DNA from: CAZOZZ01 sp965247425
GTDB lineage: Bacteria > Acidobacteriota > Terriglobia > 20CM-2-55-15
Reading direction: 5' to 3'
Assembly: GCA_965247425.1 (NCBI GenBank)
Contig: OZ252023.1
Span: 4,092,001 to 4,156,000 of the forward strand
Length of the DNA stretch: 64,000 nt
In this document: one piece after another, positions 17,326-25,321 of the stretch
Position numbering within the stretch: position 1 is the first letter of the stretch
How the letters are laid out: each line of letters begins with the position of its first letter
Notes under the pieces: generated by a model
Databases searched by the model: none
What the model was told of the DNA's origin: nothing
The model's input: the letters and a program-made list of their open reading frames with translations, nothing else
Program-made: the position numbers and the translations under genes

Positions 17326-18300
17326 ATGGCACTGACAACTTACATCGAAGCGATCAAACAGGGAATATGGGAAGAAATGTCCAGCGACGAGCGTGTCTTC
17401 ATCCTCGGAGAGGACGTCGGCATTTATGGCGGCGCGTTCAAGGTGACGGCGGGCATGCTGGAAGAATTTGGTGAAGCTCGGGTCATCGACACTCCGATTT
17501 CCGAGTCCGCGATCGTTGGGACCGCGATCGGCGCTGCGATGATGGGGATGCGCCCGATCGCGGAGATGCAGTTTGCGGATTTCATCTCCTGCGCCTTCGA
17601 CCAGATCACGAACTTTGCAGCCAAATGCCGCTACCGCTGGGGTGCCGGGATACCAATCGTGATCCGGGGACCGAGCGGCGGGGGGGTCCATGGCGGACCG
17701 TTTCACTCCCAGAATCCGGAGATGTACTACGTCCACACCCCAGGTCTCAAAGTGGTGTGTCCGTCAACCGCCTACGACGCCAAGGGCTTGATCAAGGCGG
17801 CGATTCGCGACCCGGACCCCGTGATCTACTTCGAGCACAAGTTTCTGTACCGCCGTATCAAAGAAGAGTTGCCCACCGAAGACTACGTGGTTCCGATCGG
17901 AAAGGCGGCCGTTCGCCGCAACGGCAACGACATCTCGGTCATTACCTACGGCGCGATGGTGTTCCTGGCTCTGGACGCGGCAAAGGAGCTCGAAAAGGAG
18001 GGTATCGATCTGGAAGTTGTCGACCTGCGATCGCTGCTCCCCTATGACAAGGAAGCAGTCCTCGAATCCGTTAAGAAAACCAACAAGGTGATCCTGTTGC
18101 ACGAAGACACCAGGACAGGCGGGTTTGCGGGCGAACTGGCGGCGACGATTGCAGACGAGGCGTTTGAGTACCTGGACGGACCGATCCGGCGGATTACCGC
18201 ACCGGACACACCGGTACCCTACAGTCCTCCCCTGGAAGAGTTCTTTCTTCCGAAAGTTTCCGACATCGTTCGGGTTGCCAGAGATTTGAACGCGTTTTAG
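17326..18300 (+). CDS. pdhB: 2-oxoacid (pyruvate) dehydrogenase E1 component, beta subunit
   Basis: 324 residues, the standard size. N-terminal LTTYIEAIKQGIWEEMSSDE and FILGEDVGIYGGAFKVT, then RVIDTPISESAIVGTAIGAA, are classical E1 beta signatures; HSQNPEMYYVHTPGLKVVCP and HEDTRTGGFAGELAATI follow. It forms the alpha2beta2 E1 with the preceding gene. A 278-base inverted-repeat element separates it from E2, so the three may still be one transcript or may now be split. Confidence 0.9.
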   Translation: MALTTYIEAIKQGIWEEMSSDERVFILGEDVGIYGGAFKVTAGMLEEFGEARVIDTPISESAIVGTAIGAAMMGMRPIAEMQFADFISCAFDQITNFAAKCRYRWGAGIPIVIRGPSGGGVHGGPFHSQNPEMYYVHTPGLKVVCPSTAYDAKGLIKAAIRDPDPVIYFEHKFLYRRIKEELPTEDYVVPIGKAAVRRNGNDISVITYGAMVFLALDAAKELEKEGIDLEVVDLRSLLPYDKEAVLESVKKTNKVILLHEDTRTGGFAGELAATIADEAFEYLDGPIRRITAPDTPVPYSPPLEEFFLPKVSDIVRVARDLNAF

Positions 18301-18301
18301 T

Positions 18302-18579
18302 CTAGGAGCCCGTGGTGGAAGTCTGTAGGGTCGCGCGCAGGGGTATTCGGGTCACAGGCGCGAAATGAGGAGCGGAACGATGCTTTGTCATCGTGACCGA
18401 CGAATGACAAAGCCTGTGGGCCGAAGACCCCTGCGCCCTACGGGTTACGACGGCATGGGGCCAGCTGCGGCGTTGCCACTCCTAGATCGATGGGAAGCAT
18501 CGACGTCGTCGTGGCGCCTTGCATCTAGCCCCATGGCGCTCGTAACGCGACCCTACAGACTTCCACCACGGGCTCCTGG
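18302..18579. repeat. MITE-like element, CTAGGAGCC family, copy 1
   Basis: Terminal inverted repeats 18302-18335 and 18546-18579 match at 33 of 34 positions (outer word CTAGGAGCCCGTGG / CCACGGGCTCCTGG). Inside, a second inverted pair (GCGCAGGGGTATTCGG near 18336 with CCGAAGACCCCTGCGC near 18421) nests within. No ORF. The terminus resembles that of the element at 19960-20145. Confidence 0.8.
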
Positions 18580-18673
18580 GAACGACGCGGCACGACCTCA
18601 TCGTGGAAACAGTCAAAACGACTGCGCGGCCGCGAAAACTCCCGGCCGCCCACACTGACACAGGATCCAATTC

Positions 18674-19936
18674 ATGCCTGACACAAAAGTGATCATGCCC
18701 CAGATGGGCGAAAGTATCTTTGAAGGGACGCTCACACGCTGGTTGAAGAACAAGGGCGACCAGATTGAGCGTGACGAGCCGCTTTTCGAAATCTCGACGG
18801 ACAAAGTGGATTCCGAGATACCGGCGCCGGCGGCGGGAGTTCTCAAGGACGTTCTTGTCGAGGAAGGCCAGACAGTAGAAATCAACACGGTGGTCGCCTG
18901 GATCGGGGAGCCCGGGGACGAAGCCGTGGAAACCGCTCCGAGCCAGGCTGAGACCACTGGAAACGGTGACGGCAGTGCCGCGGTAAGGGACGAGACCCCA
19001 GAGTTGGCAGCGGCTCCGGCCGCGAAGGCGGCCAGTGCGAGTGCAGGCACCGCGGGCGTTCGATCATCACCGCTGGTTCGTCGTATCGCGCGTGAGCACG
19101 GAATCGACCTGGCGACGATCTCGGAGAAGGGCACCGGCGTCGGTGGACGGATCACCAAACGTGACATCTTGAGTTACATCGAACAGGGCGCCCCACAGAA
19201 AGCGGCTCCCGTGGCGCCGCAAGCCGCACCGGCGGCCCCGGCTCCCGCGTTCAAAGGCCCGGCCGAGCGCAAGAAGATGACGGCGATGAGGCGGTCGATC
19301 GCTGAACACATGGTTACGAGTCGCCGCACCTCGGCACATGTCGCCACAGTGTTTGAAGTCGATTGTTCCGCAGTGATGAGGGCGCGCGCCGTCCTGAAAC
19401 CGGAGTTTGAACGGTCGGGCGTAAATCTGACCGTGACGCCGTTCTTCATCCAGGCGGCGGTCCGGGCCATCCAGAAGTTCCCGATCGTCAATTCATCCAT
19501 CGATGGAGACACGGTCGTCTACAAACGCGACATCAATGTCGGTATCGCCGTGGCGTTGGAATGGGGCCTGATCGTACCGGTGGTCAAGAACGCGGACGAG
19601 AAGAACCTGCTGGGGCTGGCCCGTTCGCTGAATGATCTGGGCGAGCGAGCGCGGACAAAAAAGCTAAAACCCGAGGAGGTTCAGGACGGCACGTTCACCA
19701 TCACCAACCCGGGCAACTTTGGCGGCCTGTTCGGCCTTCCCATCATCAACCAGCCGCAGGTTGCGATACTGGGATTGGGCGGCATCGAGAAGCGCGCCGT
19801 CGTCATCGATGACGCCATCGCGATTCGGCCCATGGTGTACCTGTCGTTGTCGTTCGACCATCGTTCGATCGATGGAGCCGTGGCCGACCAGTTTATGGCC
19901 GAGATCAAGCACACTCTGGAAAACTGGCAAGCATAA
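18674..19936 (+). CDS. Dihydrolipoamide acyltransferase (E2) of 2-oxoacid dehydrogenase complex
   Basis: 420 residues. Residues 1-80: single lipoyl domain with the lipoylated lysine K44 in FEISTDKVDSEIPAP. An Ala/Pro-rich linker, then the peripheral-subunit binding domain ~residues 128-165 (SSPLVRRIAREHGIDLATIS). A second linker precedes the catalytic domain, ending with SLSFDHRSIDGAVADQF (catalytic H396 and D400 of HRxxxDG). It carries the acyl group from E1 to CoA. No E3 (lipoamide dehydrogenase) gene is in the window. Confidence 0.92.
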   Translation: MPDTKVIMPQMGESIFEGTLTRWLKNKGDQIERDEPLFEISTDKVDSEIPAPAAGVLKDVLVEEGQTVEINTVVAWIGEPGDEAVETAPSQAETTGNGDGSAAVRDETPELAAAPAAKAASASAGTAGVRSSPLVRRIAREHGIDLATISEKGTGVGGRITKRDILSYIEQGAPQKAAPVAPQAAPAAPAPAFKGPAERKKMTAMRRSIAEHMVTSRRTSAHVATVFEVDCSAVMRARAVLKPEFERSGVNLTVTPFFIQAAVRAIQKFPIVNSSIDGDTVVYKRDINVGIAVALEWGLIVPVVKNADEKNLLGLARSLNDLGERARTKKLKPEEVQDGTFTITNPGNFGGLFGLPIINQPQVAILGLGGIEKRAVVIDDAIAIRPMVYLSLSFDHRSIDGAVADQFMAEIKHTLENWQA

Positions 19937-19959
19937 GGATCGAGGTGCGGTGAGCGCCC

Positions 19960-20145
19960 CTAGGAGCCTGCGCGGCAGAAGGGATCGTAGAGAGAAAGTG
20001 GAGAATCGAGGACAGATTCCCTCGACTGTGAGGCATTTTCTCGATTTTGAGGCGAATAGTGGGTCTATTTAACGAAAAATCGGGGGAATATGGACCGATT
20101 CCTACCGCTTTCGCAGTAGATTCCTTCTGCCGCGCAGGCTCCTAG
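19960..20145. repeat. MITE-like element, CTAGGAGCC family, copy 2
   Basis: Perfect 23-bp inverted termini, 19960-19982 and 20123-20145 (outer word CTAGGAGCCTGCGCGG and its complement). The AT-richer interior has no ORF. It ends two bases before the ATG of the serine acetyltransferase gene, so it supplies that gene's leader. Confidence 0.8.
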
Positions 20146-20147
20146 AC

Positions 20148-21065
20148 ATGCGGGAACATCTCAAGAAACGCGGCGAGATTCGCAGCATCACCGAGGGCAT
20201 TCTCAAGACCTACGGAACGCTGGACCCAAAACTCCAGCACCTGGAAGTCAATCCCCTTCCCGACAAACATTCTGTCATCAACATCCTCGATGACATTCTC
20301 GAGGTCATCTATCCCGGATACTTCGGTGCCAAACACCTCGAGGAATCGAACATCGAGTATCACCTCGGGGACCTTCTCGACTCCATCTATTCCAGGCTGT
20401 GTGAAGAAATCTACCGCAGTGTGAGGCCGGAGTGCGCCCACGAGGACGATCCCTGCAAACACTGCTACGAGATTGCGGAAGACCAGACGCTGGCCCTGCT
20501 GCACGGAATCCCGGCGTTACGCCGGCAGCTTGCAGAGGATGTCCAGGCCGGCTACGACGGCGACCCGGCCGCCAAGAGCACCGACGAGGTAATTTTCGCC
20601 TACCCTGCGATCTATACGATCAGCGTGTATCGCATCGCTCACGAACTCAGCAACAACGGCATCCCGCTGCTCCCGCGCATCATGACCGAGTATGCACACT
20701 CGCGGACGGGGATCGACGTCCATCCCGGAGCCACCATAGGCAGAAGGTTCTTCATCGACCACGGCACCGGTGTAGTGATTGGAGAGACAACGATCATCGG
20801 CGACAACGTCAAGATCTACCAGGGCGTGACGATCGGCGCACTGAGCTTCGCCAAGGACGAGGAAGGCCAAATGGTCAGAGGCAAGAAACGGCACCCCACG
20901 ATCGGAAACAACGTCGTGATCTACTCCGGAGCAACGATCCTCGGCGGCGACACCACAATCGGCGAAGGCTCCGTCATCGGCGGCAACGTCTGGCTGACCC
21001 GCTCGGTCCCCCCACGGACAAGGGTGATCATCTCTGAACCGGAGTTGGTCATCGACCCCAAGTAG
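20148..21065 (+). CDS. cysE: Serine O-acetyltransferase
   Basis: 305 residues. N-terminal helical domain, then a left-handed beta-helix of hexapeptide repeats (GIDVHPGATIGRRFFIDHGT, GVVIGETTIIGDNVKIYQGV, HPTIGNNVVIYSGATILGGD). The DHGTGVVIGET motif is the acetyltransferase signature of this family, which makes O-acetylserine from serine and acetyl-CoA for cysteine synthesis. The N-terminal ~100 residues and a Cys-rich stretch (CAHEDDPCKHCYEI) resemble the longer SAT form. The start ATG follows an inverted-repeat element by two bases, and no clear ribosome binding site is left. Confidence 0.85.
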   Translation: MREHLKKRGEIRSITEGILKTYGTLDPKLQHLEVNPLPDKHSVINILDDILEVIYPGYFGAKHLEESNIEYHLGDLLDSIYSRLCEEIYRSVRPECAHEDDPCKHCYEIAEDQTLALLHGIPALRRQLAEDVQAGYDGDPAAKSTDEVIFAYPAIYTISVYRIAHELSNNGIPLLPRIMTEYAHSRTGIDVHPGATIGRRFFIDHGTGVVIGETTIIGDNVKIYQGVTIGALSFAKDEEGQMVRGKKRHPTIGNNVVIYSGATILGGDTTIGEGSVIGGNVWLTRSVPPRTRVIISEPELVIDPK

Positions 21066-21120
21066 CGAAACCCGAACCTGACATTCAGGCCTGAACCGAA
21101 ACTGCCTTCATTTCGAAACG

Positions 21121-21216
21121 TTGTTTTGACGCAGAGGCCCAGAGACGCAGAGAAAGTCTTTCTCAGGTCCCTCCCGGAAAAAAGTTCTTCTCTGCGCCTC
21201 TGCGTCAAACAAAATT
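21121..21216. repeat. Long inverted repeat, GCAAAGACGCAGAG family, copy 2
   Basis: Left arm 21121-21158 (TTGTTTTGACGCAGAGG at its outer end) and right arm 21187-21216 (CCTCTGCGTCAAACAAAA) are near-perfect inverted copies with a short spacer. Convergent junction of cysE and thiC. Confidence 0.8.
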
Positions 21217-21246
21217 ATCGGACTGCCGAAGTTTTCGGTTCAGGCC

Positions 21247-23169
21247 CTAATCCCGCATATAGATTTCACTGCCGGTTTCCTTGAACTCTTCACTCTTCTG
21301 CTCCATGCCTTTCTCGACTGCTTCTTTTTCATCGAGGCCGAGGCTGGCTGCGAAATCACGGACGTCCTGTGTGATTTTCATGGAACAGAATTGGGGGCCG
21401 CACATGCTGCAGAAGTGGGCCAGTTTGGCTCCTTCCTGGGGGAGGGTGGCGTCGTGGAATCCCCTCGCTGTTGGCGGGTCGAGGCTCAGGTTGAACTGGT
21501 CTTCCCAGCGGAACTCGAAGCGGGCCTTGCTGACGGCGTTGTCGCGTTCCTGGGCGCCGGGATGTCCCTTGGCGAGGTCGGCGGCGTGGGCCGCGATCTT
21601 GTATGCGATCACTCCGTCCTTGACGTCTTTGCGCTCCGGCAAACCCAGGTGTTCTTTCGGGGTGACATAGCACAGCATTGCGGTGCCGTACCAACCGATC
21701 ATGGCTGCGCCGATGGCGCTGGTCAGGTGATCGTAGCCTGGAGCGATATCGGTCGTGAGCGGACCCAGGGTATAGAAAGGCGCCTCGTGGGTCAGCTTCA
21801 ACTGCAGGTCCATGTTTTCCTTGATCAGATGCATCGGAACATGGCCCGGACCTTCGATCATCACCTGGCAGTCGTGCTTCCACGCAATCTCGGTCAACTC
21901 GCCCAGTGTTTCCAGCTCGCCCAGCTGCGCATCGTCGTTCGCGTCGGCTATCGATCCGGGACGGAGACCGTCACCCAGACTGAACGAGACGTCGTAGGCC
22001 CGCATGATCTCGCAGGTCTCTTCGAAGTGGGTGTAAAGGAAGTTCTCCTGGTGGTGTGAGAGGCACCATTTCGCCAGAATTGATCCACCACGACTGACGA
22101 TCCCCGTCATGCGCTTCGCTGTCCACGGGATGTAGCGAAGCAAAACCCCCGCATGGATCGTGAAGTAGTCCACACCCTGCTCGGCCTGCTCGATAAGAGT
22201 GTCGCGGAAGATCTCCCACGTCAACGCTTCCGGATTCCCGCCTGCTTTCTCCAGGGCCTGGTAGATCGGAACCGTCCCGATGGGTACGGGCGAATTCCTC
22301 ATGATCCACTCGCGCGTGGCATGGATGTTGCGGCCGGTCGACAGATCCATCACCGTGTCCGCTCCCCAGGTGATCGACCAGCGCATCTTTTCGACCTCTT
22401 CTTCGATGGAGCTGGCGACTGAGCTGTTGCCGATGTTCGAATTAATCTTGACCAGGAAGTTTCGACCGATGATCATCGGTTCCACTTCCGGATGATTGAT
22501 GTTGGCCGGAATGATGGCTCGGCCCCGGGCGATTTCATCTCGGACAAATTCGGGAGTGATGAACCGGGGAAGGGCGGCCCCGAAAGACTGGCCCGGATGC
22601 TGGTGTTCGAGTTGGGTTCGATCCGCATCGCTTGAAGCAAACGCTTTTTCGCGCCCCAGGTTTTCCCTGATGGCGACGAACTCCATTTCGGGCGTGACGA
22701 TTCCGGCACGGGCGTAATGCATCTGGGTGACGGCTTCACCGGACCGCGCACGACGGGGCCGACGCCTCAATCCGGGATAGCGCTCCAGACGCGATCGGCC
22801 GTCGCCATCCACAGCGGTGTCCCGATGTTGCTCACTGATATACCCGTCGTCCTGAGCGAGAACGGTTCGCCCTTCATATTCCTCCGTGTCGTTCCGGGCG
22901 AGAATCCAGTCCAGCCGCGGGGCGGGCAATCCCTGGCTGACATCGCATCGGACATCCGGATCGCCCCAGCTTCCCCTGGTGTCGTAGATTCGCACGGGAG
23001 CGTTGGTCTCGCGCTCGCCCTCGAGAGACGCGGTGTCGCTCAACCGCACGTCTCGGAACGGGACTTGAATGTCGGGGTGAAGGCGCCCCTTCACATAAAC
23101 TCGTGAACTACGGTGAAACGCCTCTGTGTACTCGATCGAATCGTTTGGAAAGGTCTTGGCGGTACTCAT
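21247..23169 (-). CDS. thiC: Phosphomethylpyrimidine synthase ThiC
   Basis: 640 residues, full length. It converts aminoimidazole ribotide to HMP-phosphate, the thiamine pyrimidine, by a non-canonical radical SAM reaction. The C-terminal cluster-binding motif CSMCGPQFC (CxxCx4C) and the long conserved core (NFLVKINSNIGNSSVASSIE, VEGPGH-like MIEGPGHVPMHLIKENMD) are present. An N-terminal ThiC-associated domain fills residues 1-150. A TPP riboswitch lies directly upstream, so expression should fall when thiamine pyrophosphate is plentiful. Confidence 0.97.
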   Translation of the reverse strand: MSTAKTFPNDSIEYTEAFHRSSRVYVKGRLHPDIQVPFRDVRLSDTASLEGERETNAPVRIYDTRGSWGDPDVRCDVSQGLPAPRLDWILARNDTEEYEGRTVLAQDDGYISEQHRDTAVDGDGRSRLERYPGLRRRPRRARSGEAVTQMHYARAGIVTPEMEFVAIRENLGREKAFASSDADRTQLEHQHPGQSFGAALPRFITPEFVRDEIARGRAIIPANINHPEVEPMIIGRNFLVKINSNIGNSSVASSIEEEVEKMRWSITWGADTVMDLSTGRNIHATREWIMRNSPVPIGTVPIYQALEKAGGNPEALTWEIFRDTLIEQAEQGVDYFTIHAGVLLRYIPWTAKRMTGIVSRGGSILAKWCLSHHQENFLYTHFEETCEIMRAYDVSFSLGDGLRPGSIADANDDAQLGELETLGELTEIAWKHDCQVMIEGPGHVPMHLIKENMDLQLKLTHEAPFYTLGPLTTDIAPGYDHLTSAIGAAMIGWYGTAMLCYVTPKEHLGLPERKDVKDGVIAYKIAAHAADLAKGHPGAQERDNAVSKARFEFRWEDQFNLSLDPPTARGFHDATLPQEGAKLAHFCSMCGPQFCSMKITQDVRDFAASLGLDEKEAVEKGMEQKSEEFKETGSEIYMRD

Positions 23170-23176
23170 TCCTATC

Positions 23177-23292
23177 TCCCTCCGTCGGCATTACCCGAAT
23201 CAGGTCGTAAAAGGGTCGACCTTCGAAAACGGAAGGTCCTCTCAGCTTGTCTCCAGCAGGCCGTGGCTGCGTCAGACTTAAGCTCCCCTGTT
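23177..23292 (-). promoter_or_regulatory. TPP riboswitch (THI element) upstream of thiC
   Basis: On the minus strand: AGGGGAGC (23290-23283), GCTGAGAGGACC (the CUGAGA core, ~23237-23226), then GACCCTTTTACGACCTGATT and GGGTAATGCCGACGGAGGGA. This order of P1, the CUGAGA motif and the ACCUGAU...GGGUAAUGCC segment is that of the thiamine pyrophosphate riboswitch. The aptamer ends about 10 bases before the thiC start, so control is probably at translation initiation. Confidence 0.93.
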
Positions 23293-23405
23293 TGGCCACA
23301 TGATGACTACTTGACTTCGGCCGGAACGCAAGCGCGCTTCCAGCCAGGCGGGGGACAGGCCTCACCGCAACCCGTTTTACCAGCGAGGCCTGAAGTGAAA
23401 TCAGT

Positions 23406-23750
23406 CTATGTGCTGAACGATTCGCCGCATCCACACGTGCTGGTCACGGTCGGGTTGTTGAACTTGAAGCCGGCGCCATGGAGTCCTTCGACGTAGTCCA
23501 CCTCGGTCCCCTCCATGTGGAGCAGGCTCGACCTGTCGACCAGGACCTTCAATCCGTCGAACTCAAACACTTGATCGGTTTCTTCGTTGTAGCTCTTATC
23601 AAATCCCATCTTGTACTGGTAGCCGGAACACCCGCCACCGACGACCTGGATCCTCAAACCCGCATATTCTTCGGGCTGATCCGCCATGATGGCCTTGACC
23701 TTTTCCTCTGCCTTCGCAGTCAGTGTAATTGTCGTAGTTTGAACTGCCAT
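23406..23750 (-). CDS. erpA: A-type iron-sulfur cluster carrier (ErpA/IscA/HesB family)
   Basis: 114 residues. The three ligand cysteines are in place: C41 (VVGGGCSGYQY) and C106/C108 in the C-terminal STCGCGESF. These proteins receive Fe-S clusters from the scaffold and deliver them to apo-enzymes. It lies between yjbQ and the thiC riboswitch on the same strand; ThiC and the nearby radical SAM enzyme need [4Fe-4S]. The symbol is a best guess within the family. Confidence 0.85.
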   Translation of the reverse strand: MAVQTTTITLTAKAEEKVKAIMADQPEEYAGLRIQVVGGGCSGYQYKMGFDKSYNEETDQVFEFDGLKVLVDRSSLLHMEGTEVDYVEGLHGAGFKFNNPTVTSTCGCGESFST

Positions 23751-23767
23751 TCTTCCCCCCTTATTTT

Positions 23768-24265
23768 CTACTCGCCCCCGACACCCATCACCTGCAACCG
23801 CACGATCCTCTCACGGGGACCGTCGAGCTCTCCCATAATCACGCTTTGCCATTCCCCGAGGACGACGTTACCGTCCGCGACGGGAAGCGCGATGTGGGTT
23901 CCCAGAGCGAGCGTCCGCAGGTGTGAATCGGCGTTGTTGCGATCACAGTCGGACCACTCCGGATCATTGTGGCGATAATAACCGCTCTGGCTGATCAGGT
24001 TCTCAATGTGGGTTTTGATGTCAAACAGTAATGCATCCTGCCATTCATTTATAAAGATGGCGCTCGTCGTGTGCATGGACGCAATGATCACCTGGCCGGC
24101 GAGCACTCCCGAAGACCGGACAAAGTCCTGCACCTGCTCGCTCAGATTGTGCAGCTCAAGCCGATCTCGGGTCTGGACCTTCATGGTAGTGCTGACGACT
24201 CGATATGGCCCTGAAGCAACTTCAACGTCGGACTGGTCTAGAGCTTTCGCGGAGACGGAAGCCAT
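23768..24265 (-). CDS. YjbQ/UPF0047 family protein (secondary thiamine-phosphate synthase)
   Basis: About 165 residues from the ATG at 24265, chosen because AAGGGG lies nine bases upstream. Family signatures: IASMHTTSAIFINEWQDALL, HNDPEWSDCDRNNADSHLR and LGTHIALPVADGNVVLGEWQ, including the conserved histidines. E. coli YjbQ has weak thiamine-phosphate synthase activity. The location beside thiC and its riboswitch fits a thiamine link. An in-frame ORF extends further 5' but is unlike the family. Confidence 0.85.
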   Translation of the reverse strand: MASVSAKALDQSDVEVASGPYRVVSTTMKVQTRDRLELHNLSEQVQDFVRSSGVLAGQVIIASMHTTSAIFINEWQDALLFDIKTHIENLISQSGYYRHNDPEWSDCDRNNADSHLRTLALGTHIALPVADGNVVLGEWQSVIMGELDGPRERIVRLQVMGVGGE

Positions 24266-24600
24266 ATGTCTTAACCCCTTCTCATAAGGTTCTGTTCGAA
24301 CGACCTGTGATTTAAACTCAAGCGTCTCCTCTTCGCGCTTCGTCTCCGCCTCCCGAAGAACTGCGCGCGAACGCCCTGAACTCTTACCAAGGGTCGTCAA
24401 GGTTGATACAACGAGGCATTATACCAAAGTTTCGGGGGTGTTTGGAGCCGCCAACTCGCACTTCTCACCGGCTGTCGTTCTACGACTCGTCTGGGCCGAC
24501 AACAAATTTCGACTTGAATGACCGGCGGACAACAGGGACAATCCATTTTCAGGCTAAAATAGCCATCAGAACCGACAAGTTCCGCGTTCGAGGAGGGGAT

Positions 24601-25116
24601 TTGCTCACATACCTACTGATCGGGATTCCGGTTGTCGTCATCGGCGGCCTGATTTATGCGACCAGGAAACAGTCGAGGATCACGGCAGATTTCGCGAGTG
24701 TCGAACCGGATCTCGACTTGACCTTTCGCACTCCGGACTGGACGGAAACCAGTTCGGAACAAACGAAGGACTCCGCGCTGGCGGAGTTAGTGGACCAGGC
24801 CAGGGACCCGAAGCTCGCCCAGATGAGCGAAAAGGATCTCATCATGGAGGTTCTCAAAGAATGCTACGACCCGGAAATCCCCCTCAACATCGTGGACCTG
24901 GGCCTCATCTACGACATTGAGGTGAAAAAAGACGCCATCAACGTCCGCATGTCCCTGACGGCGCCCGGCTGCCCCTCAAGTCAGGAAATCAGCCAGGACA
25001 TCCGAGCCAAACTGGAAGAAGCCGGTTTCCAAAACCCCAAAATTGAACTGGTCTGGGATCCTCCGTGGTCGGCGCATCGCATCTCGGAATACGGGAAGAA
25101 GCAACTCGGCCTGTAG
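24601..25116 (+). CDS. Membrane-anchored DUF59/MIP18-family Fe-S assembly protein
   Basis: About 171 residues from a TTG at 24601, chosen because AGGAGGGG sits immediately upstream, though the spacing is short. The N-terminus is a membrane helix (YLLIGIPVVVIGGLIYA); after a linker comes the DUF59 domain (ECYDPEIPLNIVDLGLIYDI and SLTAPGCPSSQEISQDI, with the conserved cysteine). DUF59 proteins such as SufT and MIP18 help Fe-S maturation. The membrane anchor is unusual. Divergent from yjbQ, next to an A-type carrier. Confidence 0.75.
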   Translation: MLTYLLIGIPVVVIGGLIYATRKQSRITADFASVEPDLDLTFRTPDWTETSSEQTKDSALAELVDQARDPKLAQMSEKDLIMEVLKECYDPEIPLNIVDLGLIYDIEVKKDAINVRMSLTAPGCPSSQEISQDIRAKLEEAGFQNPKIELVWDPPWSAHRISEYGKKQLGL

Positions 25117-25163
25117 ACGAGTCGAGCCTTGGCCGTACATTCCGGTGTGCCGGCACAGTTCTT

Positions 25164-25251
25164 AGACGTAAAGGCGCAGAGACGCAAAGGGATCCTTTCT
25201 TATCTGAGCCAGCAAAGATTGTCTTCTCTGCGTCTTTGCGCCTCTGCGTTG
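25164..25251. repeat. Long inverted repeat, GCAAAGACGCAGAG family, copy 3
   Basis: Left arm 25164-25190 (AAGGCGCAGAGACGCAAAGG) and right arm 25226-25251 (CTGCGTCTTTGCGCCTCTGC) are inverted copies. It lies at the junction of the convergent DUF59 and radical SAM genes. Confidence 0.8.
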
Positions 25252-25263
25252 AAGTCCCTTCCA

Positions 25264-25296
25264 TAAAAAAAGGCGACCCCTTGCGGGATCGCCTTC
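25264..25296 (-). terminator. Intrinsic terminator of the radical SAM gene
   Basis: Minus strand: AAGGCGATCCC, loop GCAA, GGGGTCGCC, then seven T. It ends the gene at 25322-27451. Confidence 0.9.
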
Positions 25297-25321
25297 AGTT
25301 AAAACTTTCAGCTGGGCTGGT

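Noticed and set aside
24403..24600. N-terminal extension of the DUF59 protein
   Set aside because: The upstream 66 codons are unlike the family and lie before a strong Shine-Dalgarno sequence and a clear membrane-helix start at 24601.
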